Positions 46,988-55,398 of a DNA stretch of 64,000 nt are shown piece by piece (the stretch's first letter is position 1; the number at the start of each line of letters is the position of its first letter). The notes beneath the pieces are model-generated. The model searched no databases and was not told the DNA's origin. It saw only the letters and a list, made by a program, of their open reading frames with translations. This DNA comes from a virus. The stretch covers positions 1 through 64,000 of IMG/VR virus record IMGVR_UViG_3300017917_001903; one strand, 5' to 3'. The position numbers and the translations under genes were made by a program.

Positions 46988-48277
46988 TTAAATCTTTTCG
47001 CCTGGTGCAAATCCACGGAATCGAAGGAAACGTGGAAAACGCAAACTATAGCTACCATCCTGATTTTGTGTTACAGCATCAGCGCGGACTTCAACAATGT
47101 TACCAATACAGCTATCGCGGTGATTCCAAAAATCATCTCGATTAGCATCACTAAAGCCACTCCCAACATTGACAGTAATAGTTTTCCCGTCGTCAACTCC
47201 GGAGCAAACAAAAGCGCCAAGTCGTCCCACGTTTCTACCAGTGCCTTCTTCAACATGAGTTACCTCCAAAGAAACTTCAATGAAGGGCTTGAGCTTGAGC
47301 CAGGCTGTGCTACGCTTGCACTCATACGGAGCATTCAAGTCCTTAATCATGATACCTTCGTAACCATTTTCTACTGCACTCTTGTTGTACATAGAAAACA
47401 ACTTTTGTCCTTGATCCGTGTCGAGGTCAACTGTTGCATGATCAAGTACAGTTACGTTGGGCAACTTGGTCATGTTATCTTCGTACCATTGCTTAAGCCA
47501 AGCAGTACGTTCATGTTGCTTAACTGTAAACTTACCCTCTTGAAACTTATCAAGTGGAATAATATCAAACAAGTGCAACACAGCATCACCGGCTGTTACG
47601 TTTTCCTTGCGGTGAACCTGCTTCATCAGATCCTGGAAACTGCTGCTCATAATCTCCCCGTCGAAAACGGTCGGTGAGCTCAACTTGCTCGCTACTGTTG
47701 CGAACTGCTCTTTGATGTGTCCAAAGTTTAACAACTCCTTGCCATTGCGACTGAACTGGTCCACTCGCCCATCTGGATATACTACGGTCAAGACTCGCAC
47801 ACCATCCAGTTTTACTTCGATCATTTTCTTGCCGCATACTTTGCTTTCATGGTTAGCACTGTCATGACTTAGCTGACATTCAAAAATAGGGATAGCACCC
47901 TTAACTACTTTGTTGATAGTTTTTTCGCTTACGCCACAGCGTAGATCCTTAATAAGAATGCGACGATACCAATGATTCCACTGCTCTTGTGTAGCAGAGT
48001 TCATCATTGTTGTTACCATATCGCGAGCTGTATTGCCGGTGACGTTGCGAGTAACGAAACCAGTAAGAGCGAGAGTAAAACTATCCCAATCCAGACCAGG
48101 ACCATCTTCATTTGTTTTCTCCGGAATTTGTTTAAGCCCAAATGTAATCATTGGGTCAAGTGCTAGTCGGCAACCTTCTAAGAATAGGCTGTTGTCATGA
48201 TTAGCTTCAATAATCTGCTCCTTGTTGGTACGCAGATTGTGTTCTTCTAGGTCCTTGATAATTTGCCAGGGTTCCAT
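46988..48277 (-). CDS. ATP-dependent DNA ligase (T4 gp30-like)
   Basis: 429 residues from MEPWQII, with GAGGTAAT before the ATG. The adenylation site EVKLDGVR has Lys156; downstream are VFDGEIM (motif III), YEGIMIKD (motif IV) and WLKLKPF (motif V). An N-terminal helical domain (about 1-145) precedes the catalytic core, as in gp30. It seals nicks during replication and recombination. The upstream dexA-like gene ends two bases before. Confidence 0.93.
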   Translation of the reverse strand: MEPWQIIKDLEEHNLRTNKEQIIEANHDNSLFLEGCRLALDPMITFGLKQIPEKTNEDGPGLDWDSFTLALTGFVTRNVTGNTARDMVTTMMNSATQEQWNHWYRRILIKDLRCGVSEKTINKVVKGAIPIFECQLSHDSANHESKVCGKKMIEVKLDGVRVLTVVYPDGRVDQFSRNGKELLNFGHIKEQFATVASKLSSPTVFDGEIMSSSFQDLMKQVHRKENVTAGDAVLHLFDIIPLDKFQEGKFTVKQHERTAWLKQWYEDNMTKLPNVTVLDHATVDLDTDQGQKLFSMYNKSAVENGYEGIMIKDLNAPYECKRSTAWLKLKPFIEVSLEVTHVEEGTGRNVGRLGAFVCSGVDDGKTITVNVGSGFSDANRDDFWNHRDSCIGNIVEVRADAVTQNQDGSYSLRFPRFLRFRGFAPGEKI

Positions 48278-48278
48278 A

Positions 48279-48818
48279 TTACCTCGGTAGTACATTAAAA
48301 TGTTTAAAGGTTCGTTGTACGCATACTGCCTGCCAGTATGAGTCCTCGTCTGCACTGTGTAGGTTTTGCTGAATCTCTTTGCGAGGATCCTTCGGCATCA
48401 TATTAAAGATTGTGCGGCAATCACATACTTGCCAATACGCCCAGTTACGATGATGGTCAAACTGCCGGAACAGGTCTTCTAGGATCACCATGTCAAACTG
48501 TGGACCTTGGCACCAAATCTTATCTACACCAACTAGATAACGATTTAGGTCTTTAAAGAACATGTCAAGATCAACACGCCCAAATTCGCTAAATGCTTCT
48601 TCTCGAATATGTTCTGCTTGTTTGCCCCACCACTCTAGCGTACCTTGATCCACACTGCGATCAGCTTTTAACTGTTCATCTGCGCTAGGACGCCAAAGTG
48701 TTTTTGAGTGGGGCTCGTTAAGTGTATAAGGGTCAAACTTAACAGCACCAACACTAAGTACTACGCAATCTGGATTAGTACCTAATGTTTCAATATCGAT
48801 CATTGCATGTGTGGTCAT
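48279..48818 (-). CDS. dexA: DexA-like 3'-5' exonuclease (DEDD family)
   Basis: 179 residues. MIDIETLGT (6-14) has the DxE of motif I, QGPQFDMVIL (about 98-107) motif II, and HSADEDSYWQA (about 149-159) motif III with His and Asp. T4 DexA degrades single-stranded ends. The promoter TATACT lies six bases before the ATG, so the mRNA is predicted leaderless. Confidence 0.85.
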   Translation of the reverse strand: MTTHAMIDIETLGTNPDCVVLSVGAVKFDPYTLNEPHSKTLWRPSADEQLKADRSVDQGTLEWWGKQAEHIREEAFSEFGRVDLDMFFKDLNRYLVGVDKIWCQGPQFDMVILEDLFRQFDHHRNWAYWQVCDCRTIFNMMPKDPRKEIQQNLHSADEDSYWQAVCVQRTFKHFNVLPR

Positions 48819-48824
48819 ATTGCT

Positions 48825-48852
48825 AGTATAACACAACTGCAATGTTTGTCAA
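48825..48852 (-). promoter_or_regulatory. Sigma70-type promoter, leaderless geometry (dexA)
   Basis: TTGACA, 16 bp, TATACT, six bases, ATG at 48818. Confidence 0.8.
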
Positions 48853-48853
48853 G

Positions 48854-49711
48854 TCATAATGTGATAGTTTCTTCGTCTGCAATTCGATCTTTTTCAACTG
48901 CACCAAGCTGACCGGCTCCTTTAACGCCTTTGGCCCATTTCATTTTAACAAAAGGATCTTGCTTACCAGCAACAACATTGTCCCACCATGTGCTGTGTTG
49001 ACCAATTTTATCCAAGAACCATGCTAATTTATATGCCGTGGCTACTCGGGCTTGTTGCATAGTTGGATGACCAAAATCTTTAGGATCGCTCGGGTTACCT
49101 TCCATGTACTTGCGATTTTGGAAAGTTGAGTCATCGTTGTTGCCTGTAATGTCGGCACGGTCATGTGTAACATTTACATCTGTGCGTTCAAAGATGTCTA
49201 GCATATATGCAATGTGGCTTAGCCAAGCATCATTTTGTGCATTCTGGCTAAGATGATCTAACAACATATACCAGTCACGTGGAACAATTGGGAAAATAGC
49301 GTAAGGATGACCATTATGGTTATCAGTTGGTGCTAGTAACTTAAACTGCCCATCGTACCCGCGAATGATATCATCCCAACCTTCGCTGTTCATGATTGCA
49401 TCATCATTCCAAAAGAATAGCCAATCCCCGTTGCTGTATCCTGCTAGTGTATTAACATATGTGTGCAAGTTTTCATAACCAAGTGGTTTAAAAACATTTG
49501 CGCGGCACTCAACATTATACTTCATTAACATTGGTGCAATTTCTTTTTTAATGTATTCAGTTGTAGCTTGATCGTCGTCATCGAGGCCAAGTAACAGTTC
49601 AACACGGTTAGGCTGTGCAGCCTTTGTAATTAAACTTTCTAGACTATTCTTCAAGGTCTCAGTACGACCGCGAGTAGGGAGAAGAATTGAGATGATTGTA
49701 TCACTTGCCAT
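48854..49711 (-). CDS. Glycosyltransferase family 2-like protein (285 aa)
   Basis: ISILLPTRGR (about 7-16) is the N-terminal GT2 strand, LGLDDDDQ (about 41-48) and FFWNDDAIM (about 98-106) provide Asp-rich donor/metal sites. The start ATG overlaps the upstream glycosyltransferase gene by 11 bases. Likely modifies virion protein, DNA or surface glycan. Confidence 0.75.
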   Translation of the reverse strand: MASDTIISILLPTRGRTETLKNSLESLITKAAQPNRVELLLGLDDDDQATTEYIKKEIAPMLMKYNVECRANVFKPLGYENLHTYVNTLAGYSNGDWLFFWNDDAIMNSEGWDDIIRGYDGQFKLLAPTDNHNGHPYAIFPIVPRDWYMLLDHLSQNAQNDAWLSHIAYMLDIFERTDVNVTHDRADITGNNDDSTFQNRKYMEGNPSDPKDFGHPTMQQARVATAYKLAWFLDKIGQHSTWWDNVVAGKQDPFVKMKWAKGVKGAGQLGAVEKDRIADEETITL

Positions 49712-50639
49712 GCTTATTTTCACCTGTAAATAGTTTACGAATATTACCACGGAAGGTATAGTGACCAACGTGATTAAGTGCTGTGCGTGGATCCAAGTAA
49801 ACTTCGCCGCCCATCTGCTGCCACAAACGGCAGAACATATAATCTTCACTTAGATAACGTCTGCTCTCTGGGTCAATCATGGTATCAAACAGTGCATACA
49901 TATATGGCTCAAACTTATTATCAACGTTGATGTCGTTTACATACTTGAGTTCTGGATGAGCATCCATCATCTGTTGAATAACTTCTTTCTTGATGCACAT
50001 AAAGCCTGTACCAGCATCTTTAAGTCGTACTAGGTTATCTACAATCTGTACCTGTGGAGTACGGTTGCCGTTTTCATCTTTGAGGAAGTCAAAGTTTACA
50101 ACATAGTTTGAGCTGTGTCCTTCAATGGTATCCGGTGTCTCTTCGGGGATATTACGAGCAGCATGTACAATACTCTGCCAATTAATAGCCTTCTTAGGAT
50201 AAGCACCAACTACAATTGGCTTGTCATAAGCTACTTGACGTAGTAGGTCTTCTGGTTGGAATTCAATGTCAGCATCAATAAAGAACAAGTGTGTAGCATC
50301 CTTATTTTCCATAAAGAAACTAACAAGTGTATTACGTCCGCGAGTAATCAAACTTTCGTTTGCAAGTGTGCTGATGGTATACTTAATATCGTACTTGTTG
50401 CACAAAATAGCAAGCCTCATCATACTACGGAAATACGGTTCGCCAATCTGGCCGCCATAACACGGAGTAGCAATAAAGATATGTTTTGACCGTAATAGTC
50501 CAATTGGAATTTCAATTTTAGCATCAAGTAGACGATACATGACATCGTCTGTAGGTGCAGTATTTTCCGTTGATGCAGCAACCGGATTGGATTGCTTTTG
50601 TGATTTGGCAGCAACTCTGCGTTGATTTCTGTTTGACAT
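49701..50639 (-). CDS. GT-A fold glycosyltransferase-like protein (312 aa)
   Basis: HIFIATPCYGGQI (about 53-65) begins the GT-A fold and LFFIDADIEF (about 118-127) is the D-x-D site; YLSEDYMFC (about 262-270) resembles the acceptor-side ED motif. A low-complexity Gln/Ala/Thr N-terminus precedes it. Pairs with the gene at 48854. Confidence 0.75.
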   Translation of the reverse strand: MSNRNQRRVAAKSQKQSNPVAASTENTAPTDDVMYRLLDAKIEIPIGLLRSKHIFIATPCYGGQIGEPYFRSMMRLAILCNKYDIKYTISTLANESLITRGRNTLVSFFMENKDATHLFFIDADIEFQPEDLLRQVAYDKPIVVGAYPKKAINWQSIVHAARNIPEETPDTIEGHSSNYVVNFDFLKDENGNRTPQVQIVDNLVRLKDAGTGFMCIKKEVIQQMMDAHPELKYVNDINVDNKFEPYMYALFDTMIDPESRRYLSEDYMFCRLWQQMGGEVYLDPRTALNHVGHYTFRGNIRKLFTGENKHGK

Positions 50640-50732
50640 AATAATCCTGTATCTGTGTGTTATGTTTTCTACACTTGAAAAACCCGCATATTGCGCATCG
50701 TTGAGAGGCTTTTTGGGTGTTGTTAAACTTGG

Positions 50733-50805
50733 TGGAGGATAACGGGATCGAACCGTTGACCTATAGCTTGCAAAGCTACCGCTCTCCCAGCTGAGCTAAT
50801 CCCCC
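50733..50805 (-). tRNA. tRNA-Ala(UGC), copy 2
   Basis: Acceptor GGGGGAT/ATCCTCC, anticodon stem GTAGC/GCTAT with loop TTTGCAA, CCA encoded. Differs from copy 1 at many stem positions, so it is not a recent duplicate. Confidence 0.95.
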
Positions 50806-50843
50806 AGTCACTAATATATATCTTTAGCCACAGGATAGTAACA

Positions 50844-51509
50844 TTATTCTAGGCTATTATAAATTTGAAAATCTAGATCATAAAACTTGTATATGCGATC
50901 TAGTGTATGTGCAGGTAGTTCAGGCAAAGTAACTGCGGATGATCTCAGAGAGTAACTTGAGAAGTCGTCAACGCTGTCAATGTTATAGTAGCCTGCAATA
51001 GATTTTACCATATTCTTTATATCATGATATTTATAAATCTTATTAATACGCTGCCCATTAAATAATAGCCAGTTTGACTGTGGATACAATTTGTCAAAGA
51101 CAATGTCTGAGTAAACAATGTATTCTAAAAACTGTTGTTGCTTTTTAGGACTACTAACCTCAACTTTATAAAAATTATGTAACTGCCTGCAAAAACTTTT
51201 AAAGCGGTCTACTGGATCTCTGCATATTGCATATATGCTGTAATCCTGCCAATTGTGCTCTAACATGCCGTGTGCAATTATCTGCGGCAGAGTAAGATGC
51301 TGTGTATCAACATTGTTTATATTGTTGATATTTTTTGAGGGTAGCAGAAGATCTTCTACGTTTAAAGTACCAACAGAATCTGCTTCGAGTCCTGCATGGA
51401 TAATGCTATCTTCTAAATTAAGTCGATCGTGAATATACGATGTTACTGAAGTTGAACCAGTTCTGGGTACTCTTAAGTAAATGTACTTGTGTTTGTTACT
51501 GATAATCAT
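50844..51509 (-). CDS. Sulfotransferase-like protein (221 aa)
   Basis: LRVPRTGSTSVTSY (about 12-25) is the 5'-phosphosulfate loop and ICRDPVDRFKSF (about 95-106) the 3'-phosphate loop of PAPS-dependent sulfotransferases. The enzyme moves sulfate onto sugars or proteins. In this genome it fits a surface-glycan programme with the glycosyltransferases. No PAPS-making gene is seen here. Confidence 0.78.
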   Translation of the reverse strand: MIISNKHKYIYLRVPRTGSTSVTSYIHDRLNLEDSIIHAGLEADSVGTLNVEDLLLPSKNINNINNVDTQHLTLPQIIAHGMLEHNWQDYSIYAICRDPVDRFKSFCRQLHNFYKVEVSSPKKQQQFLEYIVYSDIVFDKLYPQSNWLLFNGQRINKIYKYHDIKNMVKSIAGYYNIDSVDDFSSYSLRSSAVTLPELPAHTLDRIYKFYDLDFQIYNSLE

Positions 51510-51528
51510 TTACTATTCTTAGAACTGG

Positions 51529-51601
<73 letters not shown>

Positions 51602-51607
51602 ATACAT

Positions 51608-52234
51608 TTATTTATCCTTGGTAAATATTCGCCAATCGAAAACTTTGGGCAACTCTTTGTATTTAAATTTTGGTACTATATGATCGCATACAAAACCAAC
51701 TGTTGCTAACTTAGATTCTTCTTCACACATGTACGGATAAATTTTTGCGTAGTCATTGGAATTATTTTCAGCGATCCAAGTAGTATCATCAAACACTATC
51801 ATTCCATTTGGTTTAAGCAATTGATCTATCAATACAAATGCTAGTGCTGTATTATGAAAATCATGGCCGCCATCTATATAACAAAAATCAAAAATGGGTC
51901 CATCGTTATCTTTTATTAGTTTACCAAGTTCCCAATTAAAACTTTTTTCTGCTACTGTTTTTGTAACAAACTCTTCTAGATTAAAGAACTTTAATAGCTC
52001 GTCAACGTTAGGCTTTACTTGATTTTGTACTTTATCAAATGTATGTAAAGTACCAAATCCTTGCTCTTTTAATATTGCAGCGAGATAAGACGTACTCTTT
52101 CCATGATAATAACCTAGTTCACATAAACTGCTAAAACCATTAGAGAGTATTATGTCACGCAAGTATAGTGCATGATCATGAGTCATGTAGTTAAGATTAA
52201 TACATTTTCTAGATATTTGATTTATTAACAACAT
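51608..52234 (-). CDS. Class I SAM methyltransferase-like protein (208 aa)
   Basis: LCELGYYHGKSTSYLA (about 37-52) is motif I of the Methyltransf_24 type, and FDFCYIDGGHDF (about 115-126) plus GMIVFDDTTW (about 143-152) are motifs IV-V. Such enzymes methylate small molecules or sugars. An in-frame ATG at codon 17 is an alternative start. Confidence 0.7.
   Translation of the reverse strand: MLLINQISRKCINLNYMTHDHALYLRDIILSNGFSSLCELGYYHGKSTSYLAAILKEQGFGTLHTFDKVQNQVKPNVDELLKFFNLEEFVTKTVAEKSFNWELGKLIKDNDGPIFDFCYIDGGHDFHNTALAFVLIDQLLKPNGMIVFDDTTWIAENNSNDYAKIYPYMCEEESKLATVGFVCDHIVPKFKYKELPKVFDWRIFTKDK
51609..51616 (-). promoter_or_regulatory. Late box GATAAATA upstream of tRNA-Gly
   Basis: Would start transcription two bases before the tRNA 5' end. 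Confidence 0.45.
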
Positions 52235-52242
52235 GTCTCAGG

Positions 52243-52276
52243 TTTTAAAAACATCAGCGCACATAAGTACGCTGAC
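52243..52276 (-). terminator. Intrinsic terminator
   Basis: CGTCAGCG...CGCTGATG stem followed by TTTTT on the minus strand, below the EF-hand gene. Confidence 0.8.
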
Positions 52277-52288
52277 GTAATATAGTTA

Positions 52289-52543
52289 TTAAGATTTCTT
52301 AATTTCTTTTTGACAATCTGAAAACAAATAAGCCCTAGCTGTTCTCATCTCAGCTTCGCTAAGAACATTATCATTATCTTTGTCTGCAAGCTCAAACAAC
52401 TGTTTAGATACTTTGCATTTTGATACGAGCTCTACATAGTTTACATGTAGATCTTTGTCAATATCAAACTTTTTAACTCTTTCGGCTGCATCTACTGTCA
52501 TAGATGACAGTCCAACTATTACTACTGCTAATAAACGGTACAT
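52289..52543 (-). CDS. Secreted EF-hand calcium-binding protein (84 aa)
   Basis: Residues 1-19 are a signal peptide (MYRLLAVVIVGLSSMTVDA). Two EF-hand loops follow: DIDKDLHVNYVE (about 27-38) and DKDNDNVLSEAE (about 54-65), each with Asp at positions 1, 3, 5 and Glu at 12. Two Cys may form a disulfide. Would bind Ca2+ outside the cytoplasm. A 13-bp hairpin covers its ribosome-binding site. Confidence 0.85.
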   Translation of the reverse strand: MYRLLAVVIVGLSSMTVDAAERVKKFDIDKDLHVNYVELVSKCKVSKQLFELADKDNDNVLSEAEMRTARAYLFSDCQKEIKKS

Positions 52544-52546
52544 AAA

Positions 52547-52602
52547 ATTACCTGCTATCTTGCTTAACCCCTGTACAGGTTATGTACAGGATAGCAGGTA
52601 AT
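52547..52602 (-). promoter_or_regulatory. 13-bp hairpin over the RBS of the EF-hand gene
   Basis: ATTACCTGCTATC and GATAGCAGGTAAT pair perfectly; the 3' arm carries the CAGG ribosome-binding site and is followed by TTTTATG. A smaller hairpin CCTGTAC/GTACAGG sits inside. Reads like the hairpin before the secreted nuclease. Confidence 0.65.
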
Positions 52603-52609
52603 ATTTATG
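52602..52609 (-). promoter_or_regulatory. Late promoter CATAAATA
   Basis: Directly upstream of the hairpin; the predicted start is within its 5' arm, removing about five of 13 pairs. Confidence 0.5.
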
Positions 52610-52621
52610 ACTACTATGCAG

Positions 52622-53131
52622 TTATCCTACTAGAACTTTGCACACGCTGTTCATAACACTAGCAATGCGACCAATGTCTTTTAGCTGATCTAAACTATAA
52701 CCAGCTTCCTTAAGTGTATTAAAGTGACTCTTTACACAGAAGTGACACTTGCCCACAATGCTAGCTGCTAGGCTGTAGGCTTCAAAGTTTTCCTTTGAAG
52801 TACCACCATGTGTAGCAATAGCATTCATACGCAGTCCAGGACTCATGCCTTTGAACGCATCATCAACCATTTCATTATATGGGTACCAAATGTTATTTTG
52901 AGCCATGATACTAGCTGCTGTCATAGCAGCGTCGCGCTCTTGCTCGTTGGTCATACCACCTAAGATAATGCCAACGATCTTTCCGTTGCCTGTAGCAACT
53001 GCGGCAGCTAACGCACAACCTTCTGCAACAACTGGATCTAAACTTGAACGTAATAGTACACCATCCAAATTTAGTCTAGTATCTTTTGCGTAGTCGGGTA
53101 GAGCCAACTTAAACCCTTCTATCCAATTCAT
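52622..53131 (-). CDS. ahpD: Alkyl hydroperoxide reductase-type AhpD (CMD family)
   Basis: 169 residues. GKCHFCVKSHFNTL (about 127-140) gives the CxxC pair and the His of AhpD, which is a small disulfide reductase and peroxidase that reduces AhpC. Its place in one operon with ahpC and terC supports the pairing. The start overlaps the terC stop (ATGA-type). Confidence 0.88.
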   Translation of the reverse strand: MNWIEGFKLALPDYAKDTRLNLDGVLLRSSLDPVVAEGCALAAAVATGNGKIVGIILGGMTNEQERDAAMTAASIMAQNNIWYPYNEMVDDAFKGMSPGLRMNAIATHGGTSKENFEAYSLAASIVGKCHFCVKSHFNTLKEAGYSLDQLKDIGRIASVMNSVCKVLVG

Positions 53132-53721
53132 ATTGTTTCTCCTATAGGGGCATGTTCCATAAATGCCTCCTTGACAAACGGCTCGTTAACCATCATCTGA
53201 ATAGCAACAATAACTAACACGGCTGCACCAACCCAAATAGTCTTTGGCCAACGCAACATGATCTTAGATACCATTGTACTACCAAACAAGATGATTGGTA
53301 CACTAACCAATAATCCAAATATAATCAACCACCAGTTACCACCTGCGGCACCAGCAATAGCCAGTGCATTGTCTAATCCCATGACAGCGTCGGCCCAAAC
53401 GATAGTACCCATAGCACCCCAGAAGGTACTTGCGGCTGTGACATTGTGTTCACCATCTTCTGTGGTTACTAACTTGTAAGCAATGTATAACAATGCAATG
53501 CCACCAACAAGTCTAAGTCCAGGAATCATTAGCAAGTAAGTCAATGCCGCAACACTTAAGAAGCGAACAGCAACAGCACCAAATGTTCCCCAGAGCATAG
53601 CCTTGCGGCGCAACTCCGGTGGTAGCTTGTTAGCCGCCATAGCAATAACCAAAGCGTTCTCGCCGCCAAGCACCACATCAATTAAAATGATGGCTCCAAG
53701 AGCCCAGAGTAGTTCTAGCAT
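53128..53721 (-). CDS. terC: TerC-family integral membrane protein
   Basis: 197 residues with about six helices. DVVLGGENALVIAMA (about 15-29) and DAVMGLDNALAIAG (about 111-124) are the duplicated D..(L/M)G.(E/D)NA signature of TerC/YjbE proteins, which move metal ions such as Mn2+ and protect metal loading of exported proteins. One base overlaps ahpC. A phage terC between ahpC and ahpD suggests defence against peroxide and metal stress. Confidence 0.9.
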   Translation of the reverse strand: MLELLWALGAIILIDVVLGGENALVIAMAANKLPPELRRKAMLWGTFGAVAVRFLSVAALTYLLMIPGLRLVGGIALLYIAYKLVTTEDGEHNVTAASTFWGAMGTIVWADAVMGLDNALAIAGAAGGNWWLIIFGLLVSVPIILFGSTMVSKIMLRWPKTIWVGAAVLVIVAIQMMVNEPFVKEAFMEHAPIGETI

Positions 53722-54266
53722 TATAGTGTATCACCACCAATTGGACGGCTGCATGGGCATAGTTCGCCTGTCTGTAGTGCATCTAAAACACGAAGTGTTT
53801 CTTCAGGGCTACGACCAACGTCTAGATTGTTAACAGTTACGTGCTGGATAACATTGTCTGGGTCAACAATGAATGTTGCACGAAGTGCGGCGCCAGCTGG
53901 TGCATAGAAAATGCCTAGCTGATTAGCAAGACTTAATTCGTCACGAGCAACGTCTGCAAACATCCAACTGTTTGTCTTCTTTAGATCTTCATGGGCTGCA
54001 CGCCAAGCTAGCTTACAGAACTCGTTGTCTGTGCTGCCAACTAATAGTACCGCGTCGCGATCAGCAAAGTCACGGTTGAGCTTGTCGTAGGCTACAATTT
54101 CTGTTGGGCATACGAAAGTAAAGTCCTTTGGATAGAACACAATTACCTTCCACTTACCTTCAAAGCTCTTTTCTGTGATGGTCTCAAAAGCACCATCTGG
54201 TGTTAGTGCGCCTGGCTTAACACCTGTTACTGCAAAAGTTTCAATTTTATCACCAACTGTTTTCAT
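53721..54266 (-). CDS. ahpC: Peroxiredoxin AhpC
   Basis: 181 residues. FYPKDFTFVCPTE (about 44-56) holds the peroxidatic Cys, and GELCPC near residue 170 the resolving Cys, so it is a typical 2-Cys AhpC-like enzyme. It reduces H2O2 and organic peroxides. AhpD three genes on can regenerate it, replacing AhpF. GGAG precedes the ATG. Confidence 0.93.
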   Translation of the reverse strand: MKTVGDKIETFAVTGVKPGALTPDGAFETITEKSFEGKWKVIVFYPKDFTFVCPTEIVAYDKLNRDFADRDAVLLVGSTDNEFCKLAWRAAHEDLKKTNSWMFADVARDELSLANQLGIFYAPAGAALRATFIVDPDNVIQHVTVNNLDVGRSPEETLRVLDALQTGELCPCSRPIGGDTL

Positions 54267-54277
54267 TTAGTTTCTCC

Positions 54278-54625
54278 TTAATGTTTCTGTGCCTTACAAT
54301 TCGGACAGATCAGTACCAGGTTTTCCTCGGCACTGTTGTGAGTATTGCCATCAGCATAATCAATCGCTAATGGTATTTCCTTTCCGTTATGCGTTCTACT
54401 GCCACAGACTTGACAACTATGGCCTCTGACCTCAATGAGATATTTCTTAACCCATTCAGGTACCTGTCTCCACGCTGTAGTTTCAGGATGCTGTTTCCAT
54501 TCGTTAACTAATAGTCTGCTACGATGTTGCTGTTGGCAACTGTTGTTACAGTATTTGTTAGTATAACTGTGTCCTTTAACTGGGTTATTCTTACCACAGT
54601 TTAGACAGGTAAAGCAAGCGTTCAT
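54278..54625 (-). CDS. HNH endonuclease-like zinc protein (115 aa)
   Basis: An N-terminal zinc ribbon (CLNCGKNNP...CNNSC, about 7-30) is followed by CQVCG (about 71-75), a middle IDYADGN segment (about 88-94) and ENLVLICPNC (about 101-110). The order matches HNH homing endonucleases that keep C-x2-C pairs, though the catalytic His is replaced in I-D-Y. It is a likely mobile gene, sitting beside the ahp operon. Confidence 0.72.
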   Translation of the reverse strand: MNACFTCLNCGKNNPVKGHSYTNKYCNNSCQQQHRSRLLVNEWKQHPETTAWRQVPEWVKKYLIEVRGHSCQVCGSRTHNGKEIPLAIDYADGNTHNSAEENLVLICPNCKAQKH

Positions 54626-54630
54626 TGTGT

Positions 54631-54688
54631 CCTCTTTGTGTGCAGTAGAGCATATCGTAAAGCACTCTATATGTATTTATTGCTCTAC
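54631..54688 (-). promoter_or_regulatory. Hairpin with a late-box loop upstream of the HNH gene
   Basis: GTAGAGCA/TGCTCTAC (8 bp) enclose AATAAATA. Unlike the nuclease hairpin, the ribosome-binding site AGAGGA is just outside the stem. Confidence 0.4.
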
Positions 54689-54725
54689 AACAATATCAGC
54701 GAATAAAGTGGCAAATTTTAGTCAA

Positions 54726-54752
54726 AAAAATAGGGTACGAAGACCCTATTTT
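54726..54752 (-). terminator. Intrinsic terminator
   Basis: AATAGGGT...ACCCTATT stem with T7 on the minus strand, below the GH19 endolysin. Confidence 0.85.
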
Positions 54753-54774
54753 CTTTTTGTAGCGTTGGTATTGG

Positions 54775-55389
54775 TTATGCTAACCAACTAGCATACTTTT
54801 TAGTTTTTTCAGCACGATCGTCTAAACCGTGTGTTCCACCATTGATGCGCTTTGTTAGCTCTAGGATAGCGGCATCGTTTACACCTTTATCACAGATAGC
54901 CCATAGCTTATTTGTTTCAAAGAAGAACATAGCACTTTCAAAAGCATACTTAGATGCAACAACATCTGGATTAGTCATTACTTCTGGATCACCGATGTAT
55001 TTTGAAAACGCTTCGTAGTTGCTCTTACCTGTTAGCTGAATAGCACCTCGGCCGCGGAACTTGTAACCATCGCCTGATGCTTCCGGACCATTGCCCATTC
55101 TGCCACCGTATACACGGTTAGCAATCATTTCTGGCTTACGCTCATACTTAGCGGCTGTAGCGGCATCTGGAAAATACTTCTTAAAGATACCTAGTAAGCC
55201 TTGTGCGCCGTAGTTTAGGTTTTCGTTGAATGTTTTAAATCCGCCCGACTCATGAGCGCACTGTGCAAAGAAGTGTGCTGCTCTAGCATCACTTAGTTTG
55301 TAAAATGCTTGTGCAGCCTTTAGTGTACCAGGACCCCAAGCACCATCTGCTGTAGCACCAACTTTTTCTTGTAGAATTTTTACTGACAT
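54775..55389 (-). CDS. GH19 chitinase-like endolysin (204 aa)
   Basis: AHESGGFKTFNENLNYGAQGL (in pieces, about 45-65) holds the first catalytic Glu of GH19-type lysozymes, and FRGRGAIQLTGKSNYEAF (about 110-127) the second-half signature. It lacks a signal peptide and would need a holin or other exit. Cleaves peptidoglycan glycan strands. Lies directly after the M15 peptidase gene; both may act in lysis. Confidence 0.88.
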   Translation of the reverse strand: MSVKILQEKVGATADGAWGPGTLKAAQAFYKLSDARAAHFFAQCAHESGGFKTFNENLNYGAQGLLGIFKKYFPDAATAAKYERKPEMIANRVYGGRMGNGPEASGDGYKFRGRGAIQLTGKSNYEAFSKYIGDPEVMTNPDVVASKYAFESAMFFFETNKLWAICDKGVNDAAILELTKRINGGTHGLDDRAEKTKKYASWLA

Positions 55390-55398
55390 ATGTGCTCC

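Noticed and set aside
46973-47677. A 234-codon plus-strand frame
   Set aside because: It is antisense to the DNA ligase, which is clearly real.
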